From Paramesorhizobium endophyticum (GTDB taxonomy: Bacteria > Pseudomonadota > Alphaproteobacteria > Rhizobiales > Rhizobiaceae), in contig NZ_BMHH01000004.1 in assembly GCF_014640615.1 (NCBI RefSeq), positions 272,008 to 336,007 of the forward strand: a stretch of 64,000 bases of DNA, written 5' to 3'. The position numbers were made by a program, and so were the translations under genes. How positions within the stretch are numbered: position 1 is the stretch's first letter; each line of letters starts with the position of its first letter. The notes under the pieces are model-generated. The model ran no database searches and had not been told where the DNA came from. It saw only the letters and a program-made list of their open reading frames with translations. Positions 52,492 to 60,826 of this stretch are shown here, in pieces.

Positions 52492-53807
52492 TGACGCTCA
52501 CCGGCCCGCCTCATCCCGGCTTTTTCGGCAAGGTTCCCACCCATGGGGACTTTGTCGCGAGCGGCCTGTCGCGCGCGGTACAATCGGCGCTCGATCATTG
52601 GATCGATGAGGGCATGAAGGCCATCCATGACAGCGACGACTGGGAGACGCGCTTTCAGGCCATGCCCAGCTGGCGCTTCGTCGTCCAGTCGCCTCTCTGG
52701 GGCGAAGCGACCGTTGCCGGAATCCTAACCCCGAGCAGGGATCGGGTAGGCCGCAGCTTTCCACTTGTCATCGCCGCCCAGATTCCCGGCTTTACCGGCA
52801 ATCCGCAATCGCTGTGCTTCGACCGGTCATGGTTCACGGCGGCGGAAGCCCTCGGTGAATCGACGCGCTTCAGGGATTTCGACCTGACACGGTTCACCGA
52901 TGGGCTGAACCGCCTGCGAATGCCCTATGCACGGGAGGACGAAGCGCCCGCTGCGAGGCTGGACGGTCCTCGCTCGATCTGGTGGACCTTCGACGGCGAA
53001 AGCCATGAGGCGGACGGTTTCATGACATCGGGCAAGCCTGACGGGCGAGATTTCGAGAAGCTCCTGCCGCCGGCAAAGCCCGCTACGCCAGCCGCGCCCC
53101 TCGCGCAACCGGTTCTTCCGGAGCCAAAGGTCGTTGCCAAGGAATTCATCTTCACGCGCGCCTTCGCGACCCATGCGGGCACCCGCCTCAGCCACAATGC
53201 GGATTCCCTCCTGGTTTCGAGCCAGCCGGACCTGTTCGCCATCACCGATGGCATTGCCGATGATCAGGCGGCAAAGCATGCTGCGCGGCTGGCAACCAGC
53301 ACGCTCTCCGAAACGGGCGCCCATGAAAGCCTCGATGATCTCATGCGCGACATCAAGGGCAAGCTCGGCAAGGCCAACAGCCTGCTCTGGCACGCTTCGC
53401 CGGGAGGCCAGAATGGCGCGAGCATCGCCGCACTGGCTTTCCTCAAAGGCGCCGCCGCGGTCATCTGGGCCGGCGATACCCGCTGCTATCTCATCCGCGA
53501 TGGGATGATGCGGTGTCTGACGCGCGATCACGTCGAAATCGGCATGAAACCGCGTCTTCTGCGCTTCGTAGGCGCGGATCAGCAGTTCATGCCCGATGTC
53601 ATGACCTTCACGGTGGAGCCGAAAGACCGTTTCGTGCTCTGTTCCGCCGGCCTCATTCGCGCCCTTGGCGAACGGGCCATCGCCGATATCCTGCTCGAAG
53701 AAAAGCTGGAAATGGCCGCCGAGGCGCTCATTCAGGAGGCGCTCATCAGCAATGCGAGGGACAATATCAGCGCAATCGTCATAGATGCCCATGAAGTCCA
53801 AGCCTGA
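52491..53807 (+). CDS. tagF: TagF-PppA fusion: T6SS repressor domain joined to PP2C phosphatase
   Basis: A 438-residue fusion. Residues 1-190 are TagF/ImpM (HPGFFGKVPTHGDFVASGLSRAVQSALDHWIDEGM, PSWRFVVQSPLWG, GVLTPSRDRVGRSFPL-like block). From about 217 a PP2C phosphatase follows (SHNADSLLV, LFAITDGIADD, GASIAALAFLKGAAAVIWAGDTRCYLIRDG, SNARDNISAIVID), keeping the metal-binding Asp set. Fusion of these two repressors is known in Agrobacterium, where TagF acts on Fha. It overlaps tssM by one base and ppkA by about 20. It should dephosphorylate what PpkA phosphorylates. Confidence 0.93.
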   Translation: MTLTGPPHPGFFGKVPTHGDFVASGLSRAVQSALDHWIDEGMKAIHDSDDWETRFQAMPSWRFVVQSPLWGEATVAGILTPSRDRVGRSFPLVIAAQIPGFTGNPQSLCFDRSWFTAAEALGESTRFRDFDLTRFTDGLNRLRMPYAREDEAPAARLDGPRSIWWTFDGESHEADGFMTSGKPDGRDFEKLLPPAKPATPAAPLAQPVLPEPKVVAKEFIFTRAFATHAGTRLSHNADSLLVSSQPDLFAITDGIADDQAAKHAARLATSTLSETGAHESLDDLMRDIKGKLGKANSLLWHASPGGQNGASIAALAFLKGAAAVIWAGDTRCYLIRDGMMRCLTRDHVEIGMKPRLLRFVGADQQFMPDVMTFTVEPKDRFVLCSAGLIRALGERAIADILLEEKLEMAAEALIQEALISNARDNISAIVIDAHEVQA

Positions 53808-54750
53808 CGACGATCTGCGATCGATCGCCGCCCGGTACCGCGCCCTCTATGAAGCGCTGGTGTCGGACGGGGGAGCGCCGCGCAGCAAGGCAGAACAGCA
53901 GCTCTTCACCGACCGGATAAGGGACGCGCTGGACCGTATGAGCGGGGAGATTGCGCCCGCTGCCCCGCCGCTGATCGCGAACAGCTTCTGGCAAGACGAG
54001 GTGCTGCACGAAGGCGGGACGACGCAAATCGTGCGGCTGCGCCACCGTGACTTTGATCAAACCTATGTCCTGAAGACGATCCATCCGCGTCACGCCGACA
54101 GCCCGGAAGCGCGCGGCAGGCTCATGCGGGAAAGCGCCATCCTCTCCAAGATTTGCCACCCTGCCGTGATCCGGCATCACGTGACACTGCGGCTCCAGGA
54201 TGGGCGGCCGGGACTGCTTCTCGAAGATATGCCTTCGAGCCTCGCCCGGAAAGACTCACCTCACCCCTATTCGGCAGCCAATATCCTCGATCTGATGCAC
54301 TGCCTGCTTTCAGGCCTCGAGGCGGTGCATGCGGCCGGTTATGTCCATGCGGATATCTGCCCAGCCAATCTGCTTCTCAAAACGGAGCGCGGTTCCGGAT
54401 TGAAGATCGCCGATTTCGGCATCAGCATTCCCATCGGAACGACACATGGGGAGGCCGGCTACCGGCGCGCCTTCAGTCCCGAATTCGCCGCGCCAGAGCA
54501 AATCGCCGGACGCCCCCTCGATGCGCGCTCCGATATTTTTGCATGTGGAGGCCTCCTCGCTTTTCTCGTCGAGAGGGCCGATCTTTCTGCCACCGAGGCG
54601 GCGAATTTTCATCACGCGGTTGCGCAGTTTACGCAGGCCAATCCCGCATCGCGCCCCGCTTCATGCTGCGAGGCCCGCATGCGCCTCAGCGCCCTCCCGC
54701 TGACGGCTGCGGCGCCGCCGCTGTCGGCACGCTCTTCTGGAAGACGGTAA
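53785..54750 (+). CDS. ppkA: T6SS Ser/Thr protein kinase (PpkA-like)
   Basis: A 321-residue cytoplasmic kinase. The ATP-site Lys is in TYVLKTIHPRHAD, the catalytic loop is HADICPANLLL, the metal loop is IADFGIS and the APE-like motif is AAPEQIAG. After kinase helix F (LDARSDIFACGGLLAFLVE) the protein ends with no membrane or periplasmic sensor, shorter than Pseudomonas PpkA. An internal ATG at 53791 is an equally good start. It is the last gene of the rightward T6SS operon, and its 3' end overlaps the convergent export gene by 65 bases. Likely target: Fha or TssL. Confidence 0.9.
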   Translation: MPMKSKPDDDLRSIAARYRALYEALVSDGGAPRSKAEQQLFTDRIRDALDRMSGEIAPAAPPLIANSFWQDEVLHEGGTTQIVRLRHRDFDQTYVLKTIHPRHADSPEARGRLMRESAILSKICHPAVIRHHVTLRLQDGRPGLLLEDMPSSLARKDSPHPYSAANILDLMHCLLSGLEAVHAAGYVHADICPANLLLKTERGSGLKIADFGISIPIGTTHGEAGYRRAFSPEFAAPEQIAGRPLDARSDIFACGGLLAFLVERADLSATEAANFHHAVAQFTQANPASRPASCCEARMRLSALPLTAAAPPLSARSSGRR

Positions 54751-55798
54751 GGAACTTCGCCGCATTGGCGAGCGGCGCATTGCTGGCGAACAGCATGTCC
54801 CCGTCGCGCATGTAGAATTGCTGCATCAGCACGAAATTCGAAACTTCCCGCAGATTGATATGATAAATGACGGGCCTGCCGACCGCGCCGGGATTTTTCG
54901 CCTTGGTGATGGGATCGGTGATCCCATTCGAGCGAAACAGATAGAGGTTGCGCGCATCCGCCCGGTCGTCCAGCAGGCCACCCGCTCGCGCCACAGCCTG
55001 CGCCAGGGTCAGCTTGCCGGGTTCGAACGGGAATTCGCCCGCGCTCTTGAACGCGCCGAGCGCCGTGAAGCTCGAACCACCGCTGACGATGACCTGGTCG
55101 CCCGGCTGAAGATAGATATTCTGCGCCGTGTCGCTCATCAGCCGCTCGACCGATGCCGAGGCGCGGCGATTGCCGCGAACGACCGTAACCTCTCCGCCCG
55201 CCGAAGTGCCCCCTGCCTGCGCCAACACGTCGAGAACGCGTTCGCGCCCGGAAGCGAGCGGGAACTGGCCCGGATTGCGGATGTTCCCATTGACGGTTAC
55301 CACACTGGAGGGCTTTTCCACCACCGTCACCACCGCCTGCGGATTCACCGTCGAGCCGCGCAGGCCCTCGATGATCTGCTTCTGAAGACCTTCCACGCTG
55401 GAGCCGGACGCCTTCTTCTTGCCGACGAACGGCAAGGTGACCGACCCGCTTCGGTCGACGGTAAAGCGTCCCAGATTTAGCGTCTTGCTGTTGGCAGAGG
55501 CGAAAAGCCCTTCCTCGCCGGTATCGAAGATCGTGATGTCGATCACATCGCCGGGGCGCAAGGCAGCACCCGCCCTGCCCTGCTTGAGTTCTGCCAATCC
55601 CCCGCTCGCCACCGAGGCGCTGCTATAAGCCAGGGCATTATAATCGGCCGGGGACGCGTTCTTCAACTCTACAATGGGTATGCGGTCATTGGTATGGGGG
55701 ATGGATGCACTTCTGATGTTCGTCGTGTTCGGCCCATCCGCTGGCACGGCGCAAGCGCTCAACACCGACAGGAATCCCACAGCCATATGCTTGTGCAT
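54686..55798 (-). CDS. Wza-type polysaccharide export outer-membrane lipoprotein
   Basis: A 370-residue outer-membrane exporter. The signal peptide ends in a lipobox LSAC with Cys16 as lipidation site. The Poly_export domain reads LRPGDVIDITIFDTGEEGLF, FTVDRSGSVTLPFVGKKKA and LQKQIIEGL; SLBB-like repeats follow (VTVNGNIRNPGQFPLASGRERVLDVLAQAGG; IYLQPGDQVIVSGGSSFTALGAFKSAGEFPF). No polymerase, copolymerase or glycosyltransferase genes lie nearby. It is transcribed towards the T6SS operon; its 3' end overlaps ppkA. Function as an exopolysaccharide channel is by family. Confidence 0.92.
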   Translation of the reverse strand: MHKHMAVGFLSVLSACAVPADGPNTTNIRSASIPHTNDRIPIVELKNASPADYNALAYSSASVASGGLAELKQGRAGAALRPGDVIDITIFDTGEEGLFASANSKTLNLGRFTVDRSGSVTLPFVGKKKASGSSVEGLQKQIIEGLRGSTVNPQAVVTVVEKPSSVVTVNGNIRNPGQFPLASGRERVLDVLAQAGGTSAGGEVTVVRGNRRASASVERLMSDTAQNIYLQPGDQVIVSGGSSFTALGAFKSAGEFPFEPGKLTLAQAVARAGGLLDDRADARNLYLFRSNGITDPITKAKNPGAVGRPVIYHINLREVSNFVLMQQFYMRDGDMLFASNAPLANAAKFLTVFQKSVPTAAAPQPSAGGR

Positions 55799-56232
55799 CG
55801 AATCTCCCCTCCCGCTAGATCAGGTCGATTTGCTTATATAAGTCGCTGGAAATTCAACAATACTCGATGGCCTAGACCGAAACGCGCCAAGCAACATATT
55901 TTAATGATGTGTTAAATATGCAACCATTCAGCGAGATGGCCGATAGATCTCCGACAAACTTTGCCACTGCTGAAGAGGTGAAGTAGGCTGCTGATGATGT
56001 ATGGGTCGACTGTTGATACTTGGCTTGTCTGGGTAGGGAGATCCTTTAAACGACATGCGTTTACCAGCGGGTTCGGGTATCCCGCGTTCTGCCAGAGCGG
56101 GCGAATATTTGCGAAAGCGTCAATCAATTATTGAAGATCGAAACCGTCGTAAGGTTCACTTCGGGCAGAAGGTAATTCTTCTGGTTCGTCCATGGGCCAA
56201 CGACTCGCATAAGCTCCACACGGCCATTCATG
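55799..56232. other. Intergenic region, no gene supported
   Basis: About 430 AT-richer bases hold the leftward promoter of the export gene near 55800-55910. Open frames at 55912-56127 (minus) and 56055-56255 (plus) lack ribosome-binding sites and family features and overlap each other. I see no repeat or insertion-sequence end, so this may be a remnant of lost genes. Confidence 0.4.
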
Positions 56233-57456
56233 TCAGGGAGAAACACGCGGCTTGAGAATTGCCGAGAAGCGCGGATCGAACGCCCTCGTGATTGGCTCGG
56301 CAGCAGCACCTAGTGCTACGGCCCATGGGTCTGCAAGGCCCGCCTGTATGCGAGGCATATTGCGGGCACGGCGCGCCGCCAGAGACGGTAAAAGCGGCTG
56401 CATGTGATCGATCAACCGGTCGAGCAGCACCCGTGGCGCGCCGCCACACAGAATGATCGTCTGGGGATCGAACACTGTTTCGAGTAGATGCACCATCCAG
56501 CGCAGCCGCCCGGATACTTCTCGCATCCAGTTAGCCACGCGCTCGTCCGGCGCGGTCGCAGCCCGCTCGATCTTCTCGAACAATTCGGGGTCCGATGGTT
56601 CGATGCCCAATATATTGCACAGCGAGGCGAGCGAAGCCTGGTGCTCGAGCGGCTCAACAAAGGGAAGGCCTGCTGCGCCGCCGGGCGCGAGCGCCATGCC
56701 GATCTCTCCGGCATTGCCGTTGGAGCCGCTGTAGAGCTCGCCGTTTAGAATGAGCCCCGCACCGAGACCGTAGCCCAGATAGAGGCAGACGGCATGCTGA
56801 AGCCCATGCGCGCTCCCCACCAGCTTCTCCGCCGTCGCGGCGGCGGCGGCATCGTTCTGCCTCGCCACTTCAAGGCCCGTCCCGGTCGCGAGCGTTTCAA
56901 GAAGCGGATAATTCTGCCACCTCGCCATCATCCATTCATTATCGTCCTCGCCCTCGATGCCGAACGGTCCCGGCATCGCAACCCCCAAGCCGACCAGCCG
57001 CGGCTCCGTATCCGTTGCCGTTTCCGCCAATGCGGCACGGGCCTTTTCGATGAGACCGAGGATGATCGGGACGCCTTTTTCCGGGTTGCCGGCGGGAAGC
57101 TCGGCGGACATCCTCACCAGCACATCCCCCACCAGATTGACGGCGATGCAGCGGCTTACATAGCGATCGATCTGCAATCCGAGCGCATAGGCCCCCTCCG
57201 GCACGAGTTCATACGGTGTCGCCGGCTGGCCCCTGCCCTTGCGCACTGCGTCCTGGGAGCGGACCAGCCCGTCGCGCTCCAGTTCCTCTATGATATTGGA
57301 GACCGTTTGCTTCGTCAGCCGCGTGGCACGGGCGAGCTCAGCTCGCGACAGGGCGCCGTTCAGGCGCAGGGCGTCCACCATCACCCGGCGATTATGCGCG
57401 CTCGCCCCGCCCAGATTGGTGCCGCTCGTCGCCTTGATAACCCGTGCATCGTTCAT
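56233..57456 (-). CDS. ROK family transcriptional regulator
   Basis: A 407-residue NagC/XylR-type repressor. The N-terminal helix-turn-helix is LRLNGALSRAELARATRLTKQTVSNIIEELERDGLV, then a ROK sugar-sensor domain (LGLGVAMPGPFGIEG-like block, LYLGYGLGAGLILNGELYSGSNGNAGEIG). The zinc motif CXCGxxGCxE of sugar-kinase ROKs is absent. It is divergent from the binding-protein gene at 57631 and has a 21-bp inverted repeat in the gap, so it probably represses the whole rightward operon until a phosphorylated or free sugar binds. Confidence 0.92.
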   Translation of the reverse strand: MNDARVIKATSGTNLGGASAHNRRVMVDALRLNGALSRAELARATRLTKQTVSNIIEELERDGLVRSQDAVRKGRGQPATPYELVPEGAYALGLQIDRYVSRCIAVNLVGDVLVRMSAELPAGNPEKGVPIILGLIEKARAALAETATDTEPRLVGLGVAMPGPFGIEGEDDNEWMMARWQNYPLLETLATGTGLEVARQNDAAAAATAEKLVGSAHGLQHAVCLYLGYGLGAGLILNGELYSGSNGNAGEIGMALAPGGAAGLPFVEPLEHQASLASLCNILGIEPSDPELFEKIERAATAPDERVANWMREVSGRLRWMVHLLETVFDPQTIILCGGAPRVLLDRLIDHMQPLLPSLAARRARNMPRIQAGLADPWAVALGAAAEPITRAFDPRFSAILKPRVSP

Positions 57457-57496
57457 TCTAGACCCTCTTGACAGCAGCTAAAACTTGCACAACAAA

Positions 57497-57517
57497 TAAG
57501 TCAAGATAATTGACTTA
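57497..57517. promoter_or_regulatory. Perfect inverted repeat, likely ROK operator
   Basis: TAAGTCAA (57497-57504) and TTGACTTA (57510-57517) are perfect inverse arms around a 5-base spacer. The site lies 40 bases upstream of the ROK gene and about 115 upstream of the binding-protein gene, the expected place for shared control. Confidence 0.65.
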
Positions 57518-57630
57518 AAGGGATCGGAAGAGTCCCGGGGAACGAAAGCTCTGGCCGGACGGACGAGCGTCCGCGAGGGTGAACGCTCCAACTCGGATAG
57601 CGAATTCAAAGCCAGAAACTGGAGGATGAC

Positions 57631-58869
57631 ATGCTGAAATCCATCACCGCGGCGCTTCTCGGGGCAACGCTTCTCCTCGGCGTCCAGACGGCGCCGTCTT
57701 TTGCCGAAACGACCCTTAACGCCCTCTTCATGGCCCAGGCGGCCTATAGCGAGGCCGATGTCCGTTCGATGACGGAGGCCTTTACCAAGGCCAATCCGGA
57801 CATCAAGGTCAATCTTGAATTCGTGCCCTATGAGGGGCTGCACGACAAGACCGTGCTGGCGCAGGGCTCTGGCGGAGGCTACGATGTCGTGCTCTTCGAC
57901 GTGATCTGGCCCGCTGAATATGCGACGAACAAGGTGCTGGTCGATGTCACCGACCGCATTACATCTGACATGAAGGAAGGCGTTCTGCCCGGTGCATGGA
58001 CCACCGTCGAATATGACGGCAAGCGCTACGGCATGCCGTGGATTCTCGATACGAAATATCTCTTCTACAACAAGGAAATCCTCGAGAAGGCCGGCATTTC
58101 CGCGCCGCCCAAGACCTGGGCCGAATTGAACGAACAGGCGAAGATCATCAAGGACAAGGGTCTTCTGCAAAGCCCCATCGCCTGGAGCTGGGCGCAGGCG
58201 GAAGCGGCGATCTGTGACTACACCACGCTTGTCAGCGCCTATGGCGGCAAGTTCTTGGAGGACGGCAAGCCGGCGTTCCAGACCGATGGCGGGCTCGACG
58301 CGCTCAAATACATGGTCGACAGCTATAAATCCGGCGTCACCAATCCGAATTCCAAGGAATTCCTGGAGGAAGACGTTCGCCGGGTCTTCCAGAATGGCGA
58401 AGCGGCCTTCGCCCTCAACTGGACCTATATGTACAATCAGGCCAACGACGCGAAGCAGAGCAAGGTTGCCGGCAAGGTCGGCGTGGTTCCGGCTCCCGGC
58501 GTCGCGGGCAAGAGCGAGGTTTCGGCCGTCAACGGCTCGATGGGCCTCGGCATCACCACCACCAGCAAGCATCCGGACGAGGCGTGGAAATATATCGTCC
58601 ACATGACCTCGCAGGCCACGCAGAACGCCTATGCCAAGCTGAGCCTGCCGATCTGGACGTCGTCCTATGACGATCCCGCTGTTGGCAAGGACCAGGAAGA
58701 ACTGATCAAGGCGGCGAAATCAGCGCTGGCGGCGATGTATCCGCGCCCGACGACGCCGAAATACCAGGAACTCTCCGCCGCCCTGCAGCAGGGGATCCAG
58801 GAAGCGCTCCTAGGCCAATCGTCCCCGGAAGATGCGCTGAAAGCCGCGGCGGAAAATAGCGGGCTTTGA
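57631..58869 (+). CDS. Sugar ABC transporter extracellular binding protein (family 1)
   Basis: A 412-residue periplasmic solute-binding protein. The signal peptide is MLKSITAALLGATLLLGVQTAPSFA, then a family-1 SBP fold: LNALFMAQAAYSEADVRSMTEAF, YDVVLFDVIWPAEYATNK, GKRYGMPWILDTKYLFYNKEILEKAGIS, FQNGEAAFALNWTYMY and a C-terminal SPEDALKAAAENSG. GGAGG lies 6 bases before the ATG. Together with two permeases and the MalK-type ATPase at 62795 it forms a complete importer for a di- or oligosaccharide or an amino-sugar compound. Confidence 0.94.
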   Translation: MLKSITAALLGATLLLGVQTAPSFAETTLNALFMAQAAYSEADVRSMTEAFTKANPDIKVNLEFVPYEGLHDKTVLAQGSGGGYDVVLFDVIWPAEYATNKVLVDVTDRITSDMKEGVLPGAWTTVEYDGKRYGMPWILDTKYLFYNKEILEKAGISAPPKTWAELNEQAKIIKDKGLLQSPIAWSWAQAEAAICDYTTLVSAYGGKFLEDGKPAFQTDGGLDALKYMVDSYKSGVTNPNSKEFLEEDVRRVFQNGEAAFALNWTYMYNQANDAKQSKVAGKVGVVPAPGVAGKSEVSAVNGSMGLGITTTSKHPDEAWKYIVHMTSQATQNAYAKLSLPIWTSSYDDPAVGKDQEELIKAAKSALAAMYPRPTTPKYQELSAALQQGIQEALLGQSSPEDALKAAAENSGL

Positions 58870-58912
58870 TCGACTAGCGCCTATCCATCGAAGTTGCCCT
58901 CCCTTCCAACCT

Positions 58913-59058
58913 AGCACCCTCCCTCCCCCTTGCGGGGAGGGTGGCCCGAAGGGTCGGGTGGGGGTGGTAATGTTTACGCTACGGTCTTCGAAGCAAGCGC
59001 AGCAGTCACCACCCCCATCCGTCTGCTCCGCAGACACCTTCCCCGCAAGGGGGAAGGA
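58913..59058. repeat. Composite palindromic element with two hairpins
   Basis: Two GC hairpins, CCTCCCC/GGGGAGG (58922-58940) and CCTTCCCC/GGGGAAGG (59037-59057), flank a pair of inverse blocks, GGTGGGGGTGGT near 58957 and ACCACCCCC near 59009. The whole 146 bases can fold into a branched structure. CCCTCCCC-CTTGC-GGGGAGGGTG-GCCCGAAGGG arms of this type are dispersed repeats in Rhizobiales genomes. It separates the binding-protein gene from the permeases and may tune their ratio. Confidence 0.75.
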
Positions 59059-59097
59059 AATAATCGCGACCGTCTCATTTTAGGAATAAAGGTTCCC

Positions 59098-59979
59098 ATG
59101 TCGCAAAACTGGATCACGACCAGAGCCTGGCTCCTGATGCTGCCGCTTCTGATCGTGATGATCGGGGTCATCGGCTGGCCCCTTGCCGATACAGTCCGGC
59201 TTTCCTTCACCGATGCGAAGCTCGTCGGAACGCAAGGAAGCTTCGTCGGGGTCGAGAATTACGCGAAGCTCATCGGCAATGCCAATTTCCAGCGCGCGCT
59301 TGGAACCACCACGCTGTTCGCGGTTCTGTCGGTGACAGCGGAAATGGTGCTGGGCGTCCTTGCCGCGCTGTTGCTCAATCAGCAATTCAAAGGGCGGACC
59401 GTGCTGCGGGCGCTGATGATCCTGCCCTGGGCGCTGCCGACCGTCGTCAACGCCACCCTGTGGCGCCTGATCTACAATCCCGAATATGGCGCGCTCAATG
59501 CGCTGCTCACGCAGATCGGCCTCATCGACAGCTATCGATCCTGGCTGGGAGAGCCCGGCACGGCCATGGCCGCGTTGATTGTCGCCGATTGCTGGAAGAA
59601 TTTCCCGCTGGTCGCGCTGATCGCCCTTGCCGCGCTGCAGGCGGTCCCGCGTGACATCATGGCTGCCTCGATGGTGGACGGGGCCGGCGTCTGGGCGCGT
59701 TCCCGCTTCGTCATCCTGCCCTATCTCGCCGGCCCGCTGATGGTGGCTCTGGTGCTGCGGACCATCGAGGCTTTCAAGGTCTTTGACATCATCTGGGTGA
59801 TGACCCGCGGCGGGCCGGCCAACAGCACCCGCACGTTGTCGATTCTCGTCTATCAGGAAGCCTTTTCCTTCCAGCGCGCCGGTTCCGGCGCATCGCTGGC
59901 GCTGATCGTCACCCTGCTCGTGACGCTGCTCGCCCTCGCCTATGCCGCGCTCGTCCGCAAGAGCGCAGGAGTCGCCTGA
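59098..59979 (+). CDS. Sugar ABC transporter permease (MalF type)
   Basis: A 293-residue permease with six membrane segments: LLMLPLLIVMIGVIGWPLADTVRLSFTDA, LLNQQFKGRTVLRALMILPWALPTVVNATLWRLIYNPEYG, and the EAA loop AASMVDGAGVWARSRFVILPYLAGPL. I chose the ATG at 59098 over the longer frame from 58930, whose extra part translates the palindromic repeat. Its TGA overlaps the ATG of the next permease. Confidence 0.93.
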   Translation: MSQNWITTRAWLLMLPLLIVMIGVIGWPLADTVRLSFTDAKLVGTQGSFVGVENYAKLIGNANFQRALGTTTLFAVLSVTAEMVLGVLAALLLNQQFKGRTVLRALMILPWALPTVVNATLWRLIYNPEYGALNALLTQIGLIDSYRSWLGEPGTAMAALIVADCWKNFPLVALIALAALQAVPRDIMAASMVDGAGVWARSRFVILPYLAGPLMVALVLRTIEAFKVFDIIWVMTRGGPANSTRTLSILVYQEAFSFQRAGSGASLALIVTLLVTLLALAYAALVRKSAGVA

Positions 59980-60824
59980 TGGAACGCCGCAGTCTCGCTT
60001 TCTTGATCTTCATCTACGCCTCGGCCCTGCTGCTCGCCATCGTCGTGCTCGCACCCATCCTCTGGCTCTTCATCATGAGCATCTCCTCGACGAGCGATCT
60101 CACCGCCAGGCCGCTGCATTGGTGGCCGCAGCAGATGGATTTCTCCCGGTACAAGCTCCTTCTCGCCACCGGGGATAACAGCGCCGGTGCGGCCTTCGTC
60201 TCGGCATTGCTCAACAGCCTCAAGGTCGCGGGCATGGCGACGCTCGCCGCGCTTGCGGTAGCGATCCCGGCGGCGTGGGCCGTTTCCCGCACCCCCGCGG
60301 TTGCCTGGTCGCTTCATGCCGTCATCGCCACCTATATGCTGCCGCCCGTGGCGCTCGCCGTGCCGCTTTATATGGGGCTGGCGGCGCTTGGGCTGCTCAA
60401 CTCCGTTTACGGGCTGGCGCTCGTCTACCTGACCATGCTGGCGCCCTTCACCACCTGGCTCGTCAAATCGGGCATCGATACCATTCCGCGCGAAATCGAA
60501 AGTGCGGCGATGATGGATGGCGCGCGCCTCGACCAAGTGCTGAGAATCATCACGCTGCCGCTTGCCGCCCCCGTCATGGCGACAGCGGCGCTCTTCGCTT
60601 TCCTGCTGGCGTGGGATGAGTTCTTTTATGCGTTGCTTTTCACCTCCGACCAGCGCGCCAAAACGTTGACAGTGGCCATCGCCGACCTCGCCGGCGGCCG
60701 CATTTCCGATTATGGGCTGATCGCGACAGCCGGCGTCCTTGCCGCCCTGCCGCCCGTGGCGATCGGCCTCATCATGCAACGCGCCCTGATTTCCGGGCTC
60801 ACGGGCGGCGGCGTCAAGGGGTAA
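59979..60824 (+). CDS. Sugar ABC transporter permease (MalG type)
   Basis: A 281-residue permease with six membrane segments, including ALAVAIPAAWAVSRTP and YMLPPVALAVPLYMGLAALGLLNSVYGLALVYLTMLAPFTTWLV. The EAA loop is ESAAMMDGARLDQVLRIITLPLAAPVM. It pairs with the upstream MalF-type permease, coupled by a one-base overlap, and precedes the SIS gene by two bases. Confidence 0.92.
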   Translation: MERRSLAFLIFIYASALLLAIVVLAPILWLFIMSISSTSDLTARPLHWWPQQMDFSRYKLLLATGDNSAGAAFVSALLNSLKVAGMATLAALAVAIPAAWAVSRTPAVAWSLHAVIATYMLPPVALAVPLYMGLAALGLLNSVYGLALVYLTMLAPFTTWLVKSGIDTIPREIESAAMMDGARLDQVLRIITLPLAAPVMATAALFAFLLAWDEFFYALLFTSDQRAKTLTVAIADLAGGRISDYGLIATAGVLAALPPVAIGLIMQRALISGLTGGGVKG

Positions 60825-60826
60825 AC

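Noticed and set aside
55912..56127. 71-codon minus-strand frame in the gap before the ROK gene
   Set aside because: No ribosome-binding site or family features; overlaps a competing frame on the other strand.
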